From Smithella sp. (lineage in GTDB: Bacteria > Desulfobacterota > Syntrophia > Syntrophales > Smithellaceae), in the NCBI GenBank assembly GCA_018056685.1, contig JAGPFC010000002.1:134178-198177 (forward strand): a stretch of 64,000 bases of DNA. The letters run 5' to 3'. How positions within the stretch are numbered: position 1 is the first letter of the stretch; every line of letters begins with the position of its first letter. Made by a program: the position numbers and the translations under genes. This document shows, in pieces, positions 17,516-26,427 of this stretch. The notes under the pieces are model-generated. The model saw only the letters and a list, made by a program, of their open reading frames with translations. It had not been told where the DNA came from and made no database searches.

Positions 17516-18154
17516 TTATTCTTTGGCATACCCCACGGACTGTGCCAAAACAATTTTCTGATGCTCTCCCAGTTTCATCGCCTTGGCCAGAGCTTCTTTG
17601 TCAATGGCTCCTCTGACCACCGTGCCCAATCCTTCGGATGCGCAAAACAAGTAAACATTCTGACTGATAAAGCCGGTATCCGTTGCCGCATAAAAATTCT
17701 TTTCGTCATTGCTCATATTGCCCATTTTTTTATAATCAGCCACGTAAATCAACGTCACCGGCGCTTGGGCGACAAAGGACTGTTTGCCGGTAAGTGCGCG
17801 AATATCCTGACTGACAACCGGTTTTAAAGCATGACCTTTTGCTTCATAGACATACAGGCCCTCGGAAAGGGCCACATAAACATCAATGCTCTGTTTGTTC
17901 ATGGCCGAGGGAGCAGTGCGTTTTACCGCCGCCGGTCGGTTGATGCCGCAGGCCGCCCAGAGCATATTGGATAAAACATTGGCCGGAAGTTTTTTAACAT
18001 CGAATGAGCGTTCGGATCTTCTTTCTTTCAAGGCCTGCATCAGCGATCTTCCGCCATCCAGTTGCGGCGCCGGAAGTTTTATGATTTCTGCGGCGATGCC
18101 TAATGAATAACAAAAAAGTAGGATCATAATGACAACAGATGCTTTCTTCAACAT
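17516..18154 (-). CDS. Exported SagB-type nitroreductase-family flavoprotein
   Basis: About 212 residues from the ATG at 18154, chosen because GGGAGG lies 6 bases upstream. Residues 1-21 form a clean signal peptide ending at GIAAE. The rest is a nitroreductase fold: LKERRSERSF (the FMN-phosphate-binding R-R-S-x-R), SNMLWAACGINR, TAPSAMNKQ, FYAATDTGFISQNVYL and GLGTVVRGAID. This is typical of the SagB/ThcOx-like nitroreductase subgroup. A signal peptide on an FMN protein is unusual and implies export with flavin loading elsewhere or by Tat, though no twin Arg is present. It lies downstream of the acyl-CoA synthetase on the same strand. Confidence 0.75.
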   Translation of the reverse strand: MLKKASVVIMILLFCYSLGIAAEIIKLPAPQLDGGRSLMQALKERRSERSFDVKKLPANVLSNMLWAACGINRPAAVKRTAPSAMNKQSIDVYVALSEGLYVYEAKGHALKPVVSQDIRALTGKQSFVAQAPVTLIYVADYKKMGNMSNDEKNFYAATDTGFISQNVYLFCASEGLGTVVRGAIDKEALAKAMKLGEHQKIVLAQSVGYAKE

Positions 18155-18242
18155 TTTCAACCTCCCTTGCCTGAAAAACGTTTTACCTGACCACGTCAAT
18201 AACTTTTGACAACCCTTTTTTACACTTTAGCCTACCGTCATG

Positions 18243-20090
18243 TCAACCGGAACAAAGCAGGGTTTCCCGGCCGTTGGCAATAAAGTTGTTTTTTATTTTA
18301 TTAAACTCATCGGCATTCAACAAGCGATAGGTATTATCGCCTCGCTGCCGGAAATATATCTTCATGCCGGGCGTATTCTCAATATTGAAATGTTCGCGCT
18401 TGAAAGGACGCACAATAATTTTCTGAGTATCGGTAACTGTGAATTTGTCAATAATACGAATATAATCAGGCATCCATTTCGGATCCATGCCTCCTTCTTT
18501 CTGCTGCCTGATGAACCAAGCATAAACATCATCGGGATTGAAGGTTTCTCCGTCTTTAAGCTGAACGGTAATCATGACCTTTTCATCGGCCACCTCGCAG
18601 GGCGCGCCGTAGGCAATGGCGCAATCCACGCAGGGAACTTTCTGAGCGTAATCCAGCACGTTTTCCGCTGAAAAATTTTCCCCGTCTTTGCGAATCCAGT
18701 CATCGGTGCGCCCGTTAAAAAACATATAGCGCTTGCCGTTGATCATCCTGATGTGGCCCAAATCACCGGAATGATACCAGCCGTTGCGGAATTTTTGATT
18801 GGTGGCTTTCGCGTTACCGAAATATCCTTCAAAACGGAGATTGTTATCACCGATTTTGCGGCAGATTTCACCCACGGCCTTGTCGTAGTTGGTCAGAGCG
18901 CCGCTGGCGTCCACGATTCCCGGCGCACATTCCTTGCCCTCTTCATTTAAGATGCGAATGGAGGAATCAACTCTCCCGACAGAATCGATCGGATCACCGG
19001 GACGATTGGCCGTGGTGATCACGGCTTCGGTGGAACCGTAGATTTCATAAATATGTTCCATACCAAGATAACGCTTGAGCTTGACGCGATCGTTGACCGT
19101 GGCGCCATTGCCGTAGGCTTTACGGAATTTGTTGCGCGGATGCTTGGCCAGCGCGGCTTCGATGGCTTCGCCGCTGCCGTATTTGCGTTCCAAGGCATCA
19201 ATGATGTAATGCAAGGGTTGCCCGACATAGTTCAGAAAAGTAACTCCGTATTTGAGCATATCTTCTTCAAAGGCGCTGGCGGAAAAACGCCGCTTTAGCA
19301 CGAAACTTCCTCCGACAATCATCTGGGGCAGAATTCCAATATACCAGGCGTTGGAATGAAAAAGCGGCATGGAGATGTAGCCCCGATCATTCCTGTTAAG
19401 ATGAACGGCCGACTGCACGACAAAGCCGGCGCCGAACATTTTGATATGCGTGCAGGGTACGCCCTTGGGCATACCCGATGTGCCGGAGGTGTAAATAACG
19501 ATCACCGGGCTGAAATTATCAATCCTGACCCGGTAATCTTTAGAAATCTCGTGCCGGGAAGCCTCGGCCACCGCGGCATCCAATGATTGGAAACCGTTTG
19601 ACGGCACAGACTTCGTATCACCGACATAATAAACATTTTCCGGACCGAGAACCCGGACGACGCCGATCGTATCCTGAACTTCTTTTAAAGTACTTTCATT
19701 GATAATAAGCAGCGATATTTCGGCTTGATCCATCACTTTCGCCAGGGTCTCTCCGCGGAATCCGGAATTAATCGCAAATAAAATGGAATTACTTAAGCCC
19801 GCGCCAAAAGAAGCAAAAAGAAATTCGGGATTGTTGTCCATATAGACGCCGAAAGAAAGCCGCTTGTTTTTGTCCAACCTGCCGCTGTCCACGAGCTTTT
19901 TCCGGATGCTCAGGAAAAAATGCGCATAGCGCAGAGACTGCTGATAAACCTCCCGATACGTATATTCACGTCCCTCAAATATGAAAAAGACGCGGTCACG
20001 CCTGAACCAAAGCCACCAGAGCGTAAATTTGATCATGGTGCTGAAATTGAGAAAGCCGAAGACGGTTCTGATAATGTTTTTGAGATTCAT
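18243..20090 (-). CDS. Long-chain acyl-CoA synthetase (FATP-like AMP-forming ligase)
   Basis: About 615 residues; the start may be the ATG at 20090 or the GTG at 20114. It carries the ANL-superfamily motifs: IYTSGTSGMPKGVP (P-loop), YEIYGSTEA, WYHSGDLGHI, and the hinge region GRTDDWIRKDGENFSAENV. The N-terminal part with FEGREYTYREVYQQS and the overall layout match very-long-chain/FATP-type synthetases. It activates fatty acids to acyl-CoA at the membrane, consistent with fatty-acid use. The nitroreductase gene follows 88 bases downstream. Confidence 0.88.
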   Translation of the reverse strand: MNLKNIIRTVFGFLNFSTMIKFTLWWLWFRRDRVFFIFEGREYTYREVYQQSLRYAHFFLSIRKKLVDSGRLDKNKRLSFGVYMDNNPEFLFASFGAGLSNSILFAINSGFRGETLAKVMDQAEISLLIINESTLKEVQDTIGVVRVLGPENVYYVGDTKSVPSNGFQSLDAAVAEASRHEISKDYRVRIDNFSPVIVIYTSGTSGMPKGVPCTHIKMFGAGFVVQSAVHLNRNDRGYISMPLFHSNAWYIGILPQMIVGGSFVLKRRFSASAFEEDMLKYGVTFLNYVGQPLHYIIDALERKYGSGEAIEAALAKHPRNKFRKAYGNGATVNDRVKLKRYLGMEHIYEIYGSTEAVITTANRPGDPIDSVGRVDSSIRILNEEGKECAPGIVDASGALTNYDKAVGEICRKIGDNNLRFEGYFGNAKATNQKFRNGWYHSGDLGHIRMINGKRYMFFNGRTDDWIRKDGENFSAENVLDYAQKVPCVDCAIAYGAPCEVADEKVMITVQLKDGETFNPDDVYAWFIRQQKEGGMDPKWMPDYIRIIDKFTVTDTQKIIVRPFKREHFNIENTPGMKIYFRQRGDNTYRLLNADEFNKIKNNFIANGRETLLCSG

Positions 20091-20295
20091 TGTTGACTGC
20101 TTTGCCTCCCCCACTAAAAAATATTATGTAATGGCAAAAACATGAACGAAGCCTTTTTCTCAAAAGCGGTGAGATAAGTCAATGATTAAATGCGTGATTA
20201 AATGCGTTAAAGGATTGGCTATTTGCTGTTTCTTTGCGGCAGGTTTTTAAATGTAGCTTGAATCGAAAAATTTCAGGATTCAACAGCCAGGTTAG

Positions 20296-20403
20296 AAAAG
20301 AAACGACGCGTTCGAGGAACGCGTCCTACAACTAACGTAGAGACTGTTCCCCGAATAGTCCGAAAAAACGAAGCTGGTTCAATCCGCAGAATTGAACCAG
20401 CTT
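20296..20403 (+). repeat. Palindromic repeat R2, copy a
   Basis: Two perfect hairpins: 20306-20324 (ACGCGTTC/GAACGCGT, 3-base loop) and 20371-20403 (a 13-bp stem AAGCTGGTTCAAT with 7-base loop). The span aligns with copy b at 22857-22971. The rest of the gap between 20091 and 20295 shows nothing. Confidence 0.8.
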
Positions 20404-20425
20404 AAACACAATTTATTAGTTGACC

Positions 20426-20465
20426 GGTGAGTCTGGGGTCAAAATACTCAACCCCATGACTCACC
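20426..20465 (-). terminator. Large stem-loop downstream of the surface lipoprotein gene
   Basis: GGTGAGTC pairs with GACTCACC, and an inner TGGGGT pairs with ACCCCA, with one bulged base. It lies 17 bases after the stop codon. There is no T-tract, so termination is likely but not certain. Confidence 0.6.
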
Positions 20466-20481
20466 TGTTATTTCATTTTTT

Positions 20482-21789
20482 TTATTGTTTTGTGAGAGTA
20501 TAATTAGTTAATTCTCCACAACCGGAAAAAGTGCCTGTGTACGTGTTACCGCTGAACAAACCTGAAAAAGTTGCAGTACTATCCTCACCATCACAAATGT
20601 GACACGTAACAGAGACAGAGAAAGGATTTCCTGAAATAGTAAAAGTACCTCCGCCAGGATTACCATGGCTGTATACCGTCCAAATACTTGCCGAACAATC
20701 CGCATTAACTGTCATAGTTGCTGTACCCGTGTATGGAACGCCACACGAATCGTGCCCGGATATTGTACCAGTCCATGTTCCAACTTTGTCGCTGCAACCG
20801 CTACTTGAATTGGACGTCGCCGTGAAATTCTGTCCGGTAACATTGGCATTATTAACGGTGACACTTCTACTGGTCGGGCTGAATGTGTATCCTGTCTTGC
20901 TTGGCGTGACAGTATAACTACCGTTGGCCAGACCACTGAAACTGTAATTGCCGCTGGAATCTGTGGTAGTAGATTTGGAACTCGTCCCCGAAAGTGCAAT
21001 TGTCACTCCCGATGTAACGGCTCCGCTTACTGTACCTGATATGCTGTAAGTCGGTGTAACACTCGGATTCGTCGTGGCGCTATCGGGTGATGATTTATCT
21101 GAAACATTACCCGACGCATCATAGGCCGAGACGGTATAGGTGTATAACGTATCGGCTGTAAGGCCGGTATCGGAAAAGACTGTGTCAAGCGTGGTCGTTA
21201 TCAGTGTGCCATTTCGGAAAACCTTATATCCGGCAACACCAATGTTATCCGTTGAGCCTGTCCAGCTCAGGTTGATCTGTGACGTTGTGGCCGCTGTCGC
21301 ATTCAAATTCGTCGGTGTAGAAGGAGGTGTCGTATCCGATGAACTCTGTCCGGTCCAATCCGCTTCGGTCAGGGTTGTGGCTCTTCCGGAGCAGTTATCA
21401 CTTATCAGGGTCAGGGTAAGGGTGTTGCCGCTTATGGAATAGGTATAGCGTCCGGTGTCGAAGGTCTGGGAGGAAGTATCAAAACAGGAAGATGTCCCAC
21501 CGCTGTCCTGCATGGTCAGTTGGTTGTCTACGGTGGAATAGGTGCCCCATGCGTCTATGGTACCGCTGTTATTGGCATCAACGGTGTAGGTTTTATCCGA
21601 CATGAAGGTAACGGAAGATACCCCATTGCCCCAGGTGCCCTGAATACCGGATTTGTCCGTCGTATTATCAGAATCGGAAGATGAACTGCCCCCACCGCCT
21701 CCACTACCACAACTGCACAACATAACTGCCACAAGAATCGTAAAAAGAAAATTCAATAAAACTTGAGTTGAAAATCTGGGTCCTTTCAT
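20482..21789 (-). CDS. Multidomain surface lipoprotein with fibronectin III and SdrD-B-like domains
   Basis: A 435-residue protein with GGGAGG 6 bases before the ATG. The lipoprotein signal ends at VMLCSC, followed by a Gly/Ser linker. Domains in order: a ~100-residue lipocalin-like beta domain with a Cys pair (GIQGTWGNGVSSVTF; SSCFDTSSQ); a fibronectin type III domain (PPSTPTNLNATAATTSQINL to SPDSATT); a carboxypeptidase-regulatory/SdrD-B-like domain (YSISGTVSGAVTSGV, SYTVTPSKTGYTFSP); and a C-terminal four-Cys beta domain (GTWTGTISGHDSCG). It is probably an exposed adhesive or structural protein. Upstream lie a hairpin and a tetranucleotide repeat tract that could affect its expression. Confidence 0.78.
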   Translation of the reverse strand: MKGPRFSTQVLLNFLFTILVAVMLCSCGSGGGGGSSSSDSDNTTDKSGIQGTWGNGVSSVTFMSDKTYTVDANNSGTIDAWGTYSTVDNQLTMQDSGGTSSCFDTSSQTFDTGRYTYSISGNTLTLTLISDNCSGRATTLTEADWTGQSSSDTTPPSTPTNLNATAATTSQINLSWTGSTDNIGVAGYKVFRNGTLITTTLDTVFSDTGLTADTLYTYTVSAYDASGNVSDKSSPDSATTNPSVTPTYSISGTVSGAVTSGVTIALSGTSSKSTTTDSSGNYSFSGLANGSYTVTPSKTGYTFSPTSRSVTVNNANVTGQNFTATSNSSSGCSDKVGTWTGTISGHDSCGVPYTGTATMTVNADCSASIWTVYSHGNPGGGTFTISGNPFSVSVTCHICDGEDSTATFSGLFSGNTYTGTFSGCGELTNYTLTKQ

Positions 21790-21819
21790 TGACGTCCTCC
21801 CGTTCAGAAAAATAAAAAA

Positions 21820-21846
21820 CCCATGTTCCGGTTAAAGATACATGGG
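21820..21846 (-). terminator. Hairpin with T-tract in the leader of the lipoprotein gene
   Basis: On the minus strand GCCCATGT pairs with ACATGGG across a 13-base loop and runs into TTTTTTATTTTT. It could end the MNT/HEPN transcript (stop at 22058) or act as a leader attenuator of the lipoprotein gene, which starts 31 bases further on. Confidence 0.65.
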
Positions 21847-21891
21847 CTTTATGGTTGTTGTTTTACAGTAAAAAAGTTCTAATAAATTAAA

Positions 21892-21924
<33 letters not shown>

Positions 21925-22057
21925 GCAGGCTCTGTGCCATCATCTGGTTTATGTAATCCTGTTTCAGTATTTTTAAAGCAGACTTCTATTTTTTGGGACG
22001 AAACTTCCTTATTATAAACTTATATGACTGTCAATCCCTCGAGATAGGGATATCTGA

Positions 22058-22381
22058 TCATAAAATGCGTTCACCTGTTTCAATGATCTCCCTAATGTAG
22101 GGATCGGTTTCGTCAAAATCCGATCTGGCAAATGAGTGCGGCTCTATACGCAGATCAATATCCCATCTTAGTTTCCGGAGCTGCACGTCTTCGTCAAAAC
22201 CGTCAATGTCATCCCGGTCAAGAAATACCGCCAGATCGATATCGCTTTGAGCATTATATGTATCTTTGGCATAAGAACCATAAAGATATAAACGCCAAAC
22301 AGCAATATGGTTTCGCTCTAAATTCTGCAGATAATCTCTTATTTTTTTGTAAACTAATTGTTTATCTTTTCCAGCAGCCAT
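22058..22381 (-). CDS. MNT-type nucleotidyltransferase (antitoxin/partner of HEPN)
   Basis: A 107-residue minimal nucleotidyltransferase of DNA polymerase beta fold. The active-site signature GSYAKD followed by SDIDLAVF gives the G-S-x10-D-x-D pattern, and a third acidic residue lies in WDIDLRIEP. Such proteins modify their HEPN partner by adding AMP in known MntA/HepT systems. It overlaps the HEPN gene by 28 bases, so the two are cotranscribed and translationally coupled. Confidence 0.85.
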   Translation of the reverse strand: MAAGKDKQLVYKKIRDYLQNLERNHIAVWRLYLYGSYAKDTYNAQSDIDLAVFLDRDDIDGFDEDVQLRKLRWDIDLRIEPHSFARSDFDETDPYIREIIETGERIL

Positions 22382-22746
22382 TTTCTAAAACCATTAACCT
22401 TTGATATTTGGTCTTCTGTAAATTGACGAGTAGCCTTCTTATTAAATCTGTTTTTATAGTCAGGATATCTTGCGCGTAGATTGAATGTCGTCAATTCTTC
22501 TAAAATCACTTTTTGATTTTCAGATAAAATCAGTGCCGCCTTTTCAGCAATTTCAATAAGATTATGAATGCGAGGATAATTTTCATCAAGATTTTTAACG
22601 TAATAAGCTTTCAACAATTTTTCTATGACAAGATGACTTAAAAAAAGCGACCACGAATAATAGCCGTTTGTAAAAAGACTCTGCATAACTTCATAGTCTA
22701 AATCAGACGATGCAACCCAATATTTGACGATATCTTGTTTTTCCAT
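22354..22746 (-). CDS. HEPN-domain protein (putative toxin of an MNT/HEPN pair)
   Basis: A 130-residue all-helical protein of the COG2250 HEPN type: WVASSDLDYEVMQSLF, YYSWSLFLSHLVIEKLLKAYYV (partial), HNLIEIAEKA, then FNLRARYPDYKNRF. The R-x4-6-H ribonuclease motif of HepT-like toxins is not evident; the RYPDY block is what this subfamily carries instead. It is the first gene of the pair and probably binds the MNT protein. Confidence 0.82.
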   Translation of the reverse strand: MEKQDIVKYWVASSDLDYEVMQSLFTNGYYSWSLFLSHLVIEKLLKAYYVKNLDENYPRIHNLIEIAEKAALILSENQKVILEELTTFNLRARYPDYKNRFNKKATRQFTEDQISKVNGFRKWLLEKINN

Positions 22747-22856
22747 GTATTTAATTTACATGAATAAAAAGGAATAAGCAATATATAAAACAAAGATGGA
22801 ACGTTAAGACCTCGGCGTGAGCTCAGCCGAACGTGTTCCAGACAAATTATACAACG

Positions 22857-22971
22857 GCGCGTTCGGGCAATGTGACCTTTAGGTTATAACGCGCTACAAC
22901 TCATGTAGGGACGGTTCCCCGAACAGTCCGAAAAAACGAAGCGGATTCAATCCGCAGAATTGAACCCGCTT
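22857..22971 (+). repeat. Palindromic repeat R2, copy b, with an R1 fragment in its loop
   Basis: The outer arms GCGCGTT (22857-22863) and AACGCGC (22888-22894) enclose a 24-base loop that contains GTGACCTTTAGGTTAT, a block shared with repeat R1. A second hairpin at 22939-22971 (AAGCGGATTCAAT with ATTGAACCCGCTT) matches copy a with one mismatched pair. Confidence 0.8.
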
Positions 22972-22997
22972 CGAAGATCAAACATCCATTTCGGATT

Positions 22998-24680
22998 TCA
23001 GATGCATAAGGGTTTGTTGAGTTCCTGGCGCGCGTCTTCTGTAAGCGCTTTGAGCTGCTCAGCCGGGATACCCAGATTCAGCAGCGTCTGGTTGACAATC
23101 TCTAAACTGGCTTCGAATTCCGGCTGCACAACATACGTCACGCCTTTTTGATAAAGCACCTTCATCTCTTCAATCCCTTCCGCCCTGGCGATAATATGAA
23201 TGTCCGGTTTGATTCGTTGAGCGTGGGCGACAATCCCCAGCGAAATAACCGCCACCGGCGTCGTAATTAACAGGAGCTTCGCCTTTTGTAAATCCGCGGC
23301 ATCCAGAATAATTCTCCTTCCGGCATCTCCAAAGATGATCGGGAAACCGCATTCCTTGATTTCATGCACGCGGCGGGAATTATACTCCAGCACCACAAAA
23401 GGTATGTTCATCCGGCGCAGAACGTTGGCCACGGAAATGCCTACCCGTCCGCCGCCGGCAATCACAATATGATCTTTCAAGCCGCTTTTCGGAAAATGCA
23501 AGGGCTCCAGTTGAAGAGTCTTCATCCACCGCCGGGCCACCGCGTAAAGCGGTGTCGTCAGCCCTGATATGAAAGGCGTTAAAAACATGGTGACAATGGT
23601 CATGGTCAGCACCAGCGTGTAAAATTCCGCGGAAATTGATTTTGTGCCGACGCCGACCCGTCCCAGAATAAAGGAAAATTCGCCCACCTGGGAAAGTCCC
23701 AACCCCATCGCCAGCGGAATGACATTGTGATAACCGAAAGACCGGCTGAGCGCGGCAAAAATAACGGCCTTACCCAGCATGACCAGCATGACCAGCAGTA
23801 CTAACATTTGCCAGTTGTTGAACAGAAAATTAATGTCCAGCAGCATCCCGATGGACGTAAAAAACAGTAAACTGAAGACATCCCGGAGCGGAACAATGTC
23901 GCTGAGGGCCTGGTAACCGTAATCCGATTCACTCAGCAAAATGCCGGCCACAAAAGCCCCGAACGCGAAGGAAAGACCAAAGATATAGGTTCCATAACCG
24001 ATACCCAGTCCGATGGTTGTCGTGGTAATGAGGAACAACTCACGCGAATTCCAGTTGGCGATATAGCGCATCAAACGGGGAATGACCTTTGTGCCTATCA
24101 GAATCATCGTCAGCAGGAACACAGCCGCCTTCACCGCCGCGATCAATAAAATTGAAAAACCGTTCGCGATATTGTTGAGCTGCGGCAGGATAATCAGCAT
24201 CGGAACAACCGCCAGATCCTGAACAATCAAAACACCAATCATCACCCGACTGGATAGCGTGCCCATCATGCCCTGCTTTTCCAGCGTCTTGATCATGACC
24301 ATGGTGCTGGACAAAGAGATGAGCGCTCCAAACCAGACTGAAGCGCTCCAAGACCAGCCCAGCCATTGGCCGATGGCGAAACCATAAAGAATCGTCAAAA
24401 TGATTTGTAATGGCGTGCCGAAAAGGGCAATCGCGCGGACGGGCCTTAATTCCCTGAAGGAAAATTCCAGACCCAGCGCAAACAGCAGCAGGGCAATGCC
24501 GATTTCGGCCAGCTTTTCGATGTTATGAATATCCGAGACCGTGATACCGCCGGTATAAGGGCCAACCGCAATTCCGGCAAGAATATAACCCAGAATCAAG
24601 GGCTGCTTGAGCGCCTGAGCAATCAAACCACCCAGCAAGGCAGCCATCACAATAATGACAATATCTCCGGCCAGTCCCAT
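22998..24680 (-). CDS. CPA2-family monovalent cation:proton antiporter with TrkA-N domain (KefB/YbaL-like)
   Basis: A 560-residue protein. Residues 1-390 are a 12-13 helix antiporter core with [32 protein letters not shown] and [19 protein letters not shown]. Residues ~400-520 form a TrkA-N/RCK nucleotide-binding domain opening with [20 protein letters not shown] and VVLEYNS, then [14 protein letters not shown]. It exchanges K+ or Na+ for H+ across the inner membrane under nucleotide control. The length fits YbaL-like members. No neighbour is clearly related. Confidence 0.9.
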   Translation of the reverse strand: MGLAGDIVIIVMAALLGGLIAQALKQPLILGYILAGIAVGPYTGGITVSDIHNIEKLAEIGIALLLFALGLEFSFRELRPVRAIALFGTPLQIILTILYGFAIGQWLGWSWSASVWFGALISLSSTMVMIKTLEKQGMMGTLSSRVMIGVLIVQDLAVVPMLIILPQLNNIANGFSILLIAAVKAAVFLLTMILIGTKVIPRLMRYIANWNSRELFLITTTTIGLGIGYGTYIFGLSFAFGAFVAGILLSESDYGYQALSDIVPLRDVFSLLFFTSIGMLLDINFLFNNWQMLVLLVMLVMLGKAVIFAALSRSFGYHNVIPLAMGLGLSQVGEFSFILGRVGVGTKSISAEFYTLVLTMTIVTMFLTPFISGLTTPLYAVARRWMKTLQLEPLHFPKSGLKDHIVIAGGGRVGISVANVLRRMNIPFVVLEYNSRRVHEIKECGFPIIFGDAGRRIILDAADLQKAKLLLITTPVAVISLGIVAHAQRIKPDIHIIARAEGIEEMKVLYQKGVTYVVQPEFEASLEIVNQTLLNLGIPAEQLKALTEDARQELNKPLCI

Positions 24681-24782
24681 AAAGAAAGTTTATCCCGACA
24701 AAAGCATATCTGAACAGCGCTGTTGATGGTCTTGTCTTCTATCACATTTCGGCTTGGAAAGCTTACAAAAATTCGTGAACGA

Positions 24783-26285
24783 TCAGCGGCAGATGCCTTC
24801 GTCTCTGGCAATGTCCAGTGACTTGCAAAGGCCCAACTCACACGCTTTCTGTACATCACGACAACCCTGTTCTTGATGACCAAGCAATAAATAAACAACA
24901 CCCCTGTTGTTATAGGCCAATCCATGCTGCGGCTGCAACCTGATGGCCTCGTCATAGTCGACTATGGCGTCTTCATATCGGCCGATTTCACGATAAGCAG
25001 CCCCTCTGTTATTATGGGCCAGATAATTATCCCGGGTAGCCAGCAACGTATGATTCCAGATCTGAATGCTGTCTTTCCAATAGCCGCATTGCTGCCATGT
25101 TAAAACCGCCAGACAAGAAATGATGATAATGCCGGCGGGAAATAAAATTGTCTTTCTCATATCTTTCCATTTCAACAAAGAAGGTATCCCCCACGCGAGC
25201 ATGACCGCTATGCCGATTGACGGCAGATACGTGTAACGGTCAGCCATTGCCTGAGCGCCGGAAGGCACCAAGCCGATTACGGGCACAAGTGTCAGCAGAT
25301 ACCAGAACCAGCCCATAAATAAAAACGGCATTTTTCTGACATAATAAAGAACAAATACCGTTATGAAGATCAGAACGATTGCGGCGCTTAGAACCTTCCA
25401 CGCAGGCAGAGAGAAGTTGAAAGGATAAAACAGAGCCAGATTTGCGGGCCAGAAAGTTTTACCCAGATAAGATACAAAGGAAACAATGGCATTTTTGGCC
25501 AGCACAAAATACGTCAGTTTTGCCCCAAAAGAAGCGGCCCCGAAAGAAGCGGGAGCAACAGCCTTCGCCCAGAATGTTATAATACTGACGACAGCAGCCA
25601 GACAGAGGAAGGGGATTTTCTCCAGAAGAAGCATAACGACCGCATGCAATCCCTCCCGCCGCTCGCCTGACATCTTCTGCCGGCGTTGCAATGGCCAGTA
25701 ATCCAGCAGCAAAAGGCCAAACGGCAGTGTGACCAGCATCGGCTTGGACATTAAAGCACCGGCATATAACATTAGACAGAGAAGGTATTGAGACAGCTTC
25801 CGGGATTCGGCATAAAAGGCGTAAGCATATAAACAGGCCATGCCGCAAAACATACTTAAGACATCTTTTCTTTCGGCTGCCCAGGCCACCGATTCCACTC
25901 TCAGGGGATGAAGCGCAAAAAAAGCGGCGGCAAAAGCCGCTGGCCAGAGACGGCTTGTTGTTTTGTGTAAAAAAAGGAACAGAAAGATCGATGCACCGAT
26001 ATGCAGAAGCAGGCTGATCAGATGATGACCGGAGGCGTTGGCGCCGAAGAGACGCCAGTCCAGCATATGCGAGAGCCAGGTCAGGGGATGCCAGTAACTC
26101 AGATTCGTATTAGTAAATGCCCATTTGATGCTTTCCGGATTAATGCCGCTTTGCACATGATGATTGCCGGTAATGTACCTGCCATCATCGAAATTTATAA
26201 ATTCATTACCCGTTATCCGGCCGAAGGCAATACCGGAAGCAACCATTAAAAACAGGATAACGAAATAAGTATATTTTTTCTTCAT
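24783..26285 (-). CDS. TMTC-like polytopic membrane protein with C-terminal TPRs (GT-C-like)
   Basis: A 500-residue protein with about 11 helices in residues 1-410, then two TPR units (NNRGAAYREIGRYEDAIVDY; YNNRGVVYLLLGHQEQG). HPLTWLSHMLDWRLFG and HPLRVESVAWAAERKDVL are the loop motifs of the TMTC/O-mannosyltransferase-like family, which belongs to the GT-C fold and uses polyprenyl-phosphate sugars. It would transfer a sugar in the periplasm; the acceptor is unknown. The gene at 36817-38601 is a paralogue. The C-terminus carries several Cys residues. Confidence 0.78.
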   Translation of the reverse strand: MKKKYTYFVILFLMVASGIAFGRITGNEFINFDDGRYITGNHHVQSGINPESIKWAFTNTNLSYWHPLTWLSHMLDWRLFGANASGHHLISLLLHIGASIFLFLFLHKTTSRLWPAAFAAAFFALHPLRVESVAWAAERKDVLSMFCGMACLYAYAFYAESRKLSQYLLCLMLYAGALMSKPMLVTLPFGLLLLDYWPLQRRQKMSGERREGLHAVVMLLLEKIPFLCLAAVVSIITFWAKAVAPASFGAASFGAKLTYFVLAKNAIVSFVSYLGKTFWPANLALFYPFNFSLPAWKVLSAAIVLIFITVFVLYYVRKMPFLFMGWFWYLLTLVPVIGLVPSGAQAMADRYTYLPSIGIAVMLAWGIPSLLKWKDMRKTILFPAGIIIISCLAVLTWQQCGYWKDSIQIWNHTLLATRDNYLAHNNRGAAYREIGRYEDAIVDYDEAIRLQPQHGLAYNNRGVVYLLLGHQEQGCRDVQKACELGLCKSLDIARDEGICR

Positions 26286-26427
26286 GAAAAAATTAAAACA
26301 TGCCTCTGCAAGACAAATTCATATGCTTTTCCGTTCATGGGTTATGCATTCAAACCGGCGATTCTCAGTATATACGACATTCATATATCTTTTAACAACA
26401 AGCTGGTGCCAGCAGGTTTCAAGTTTC

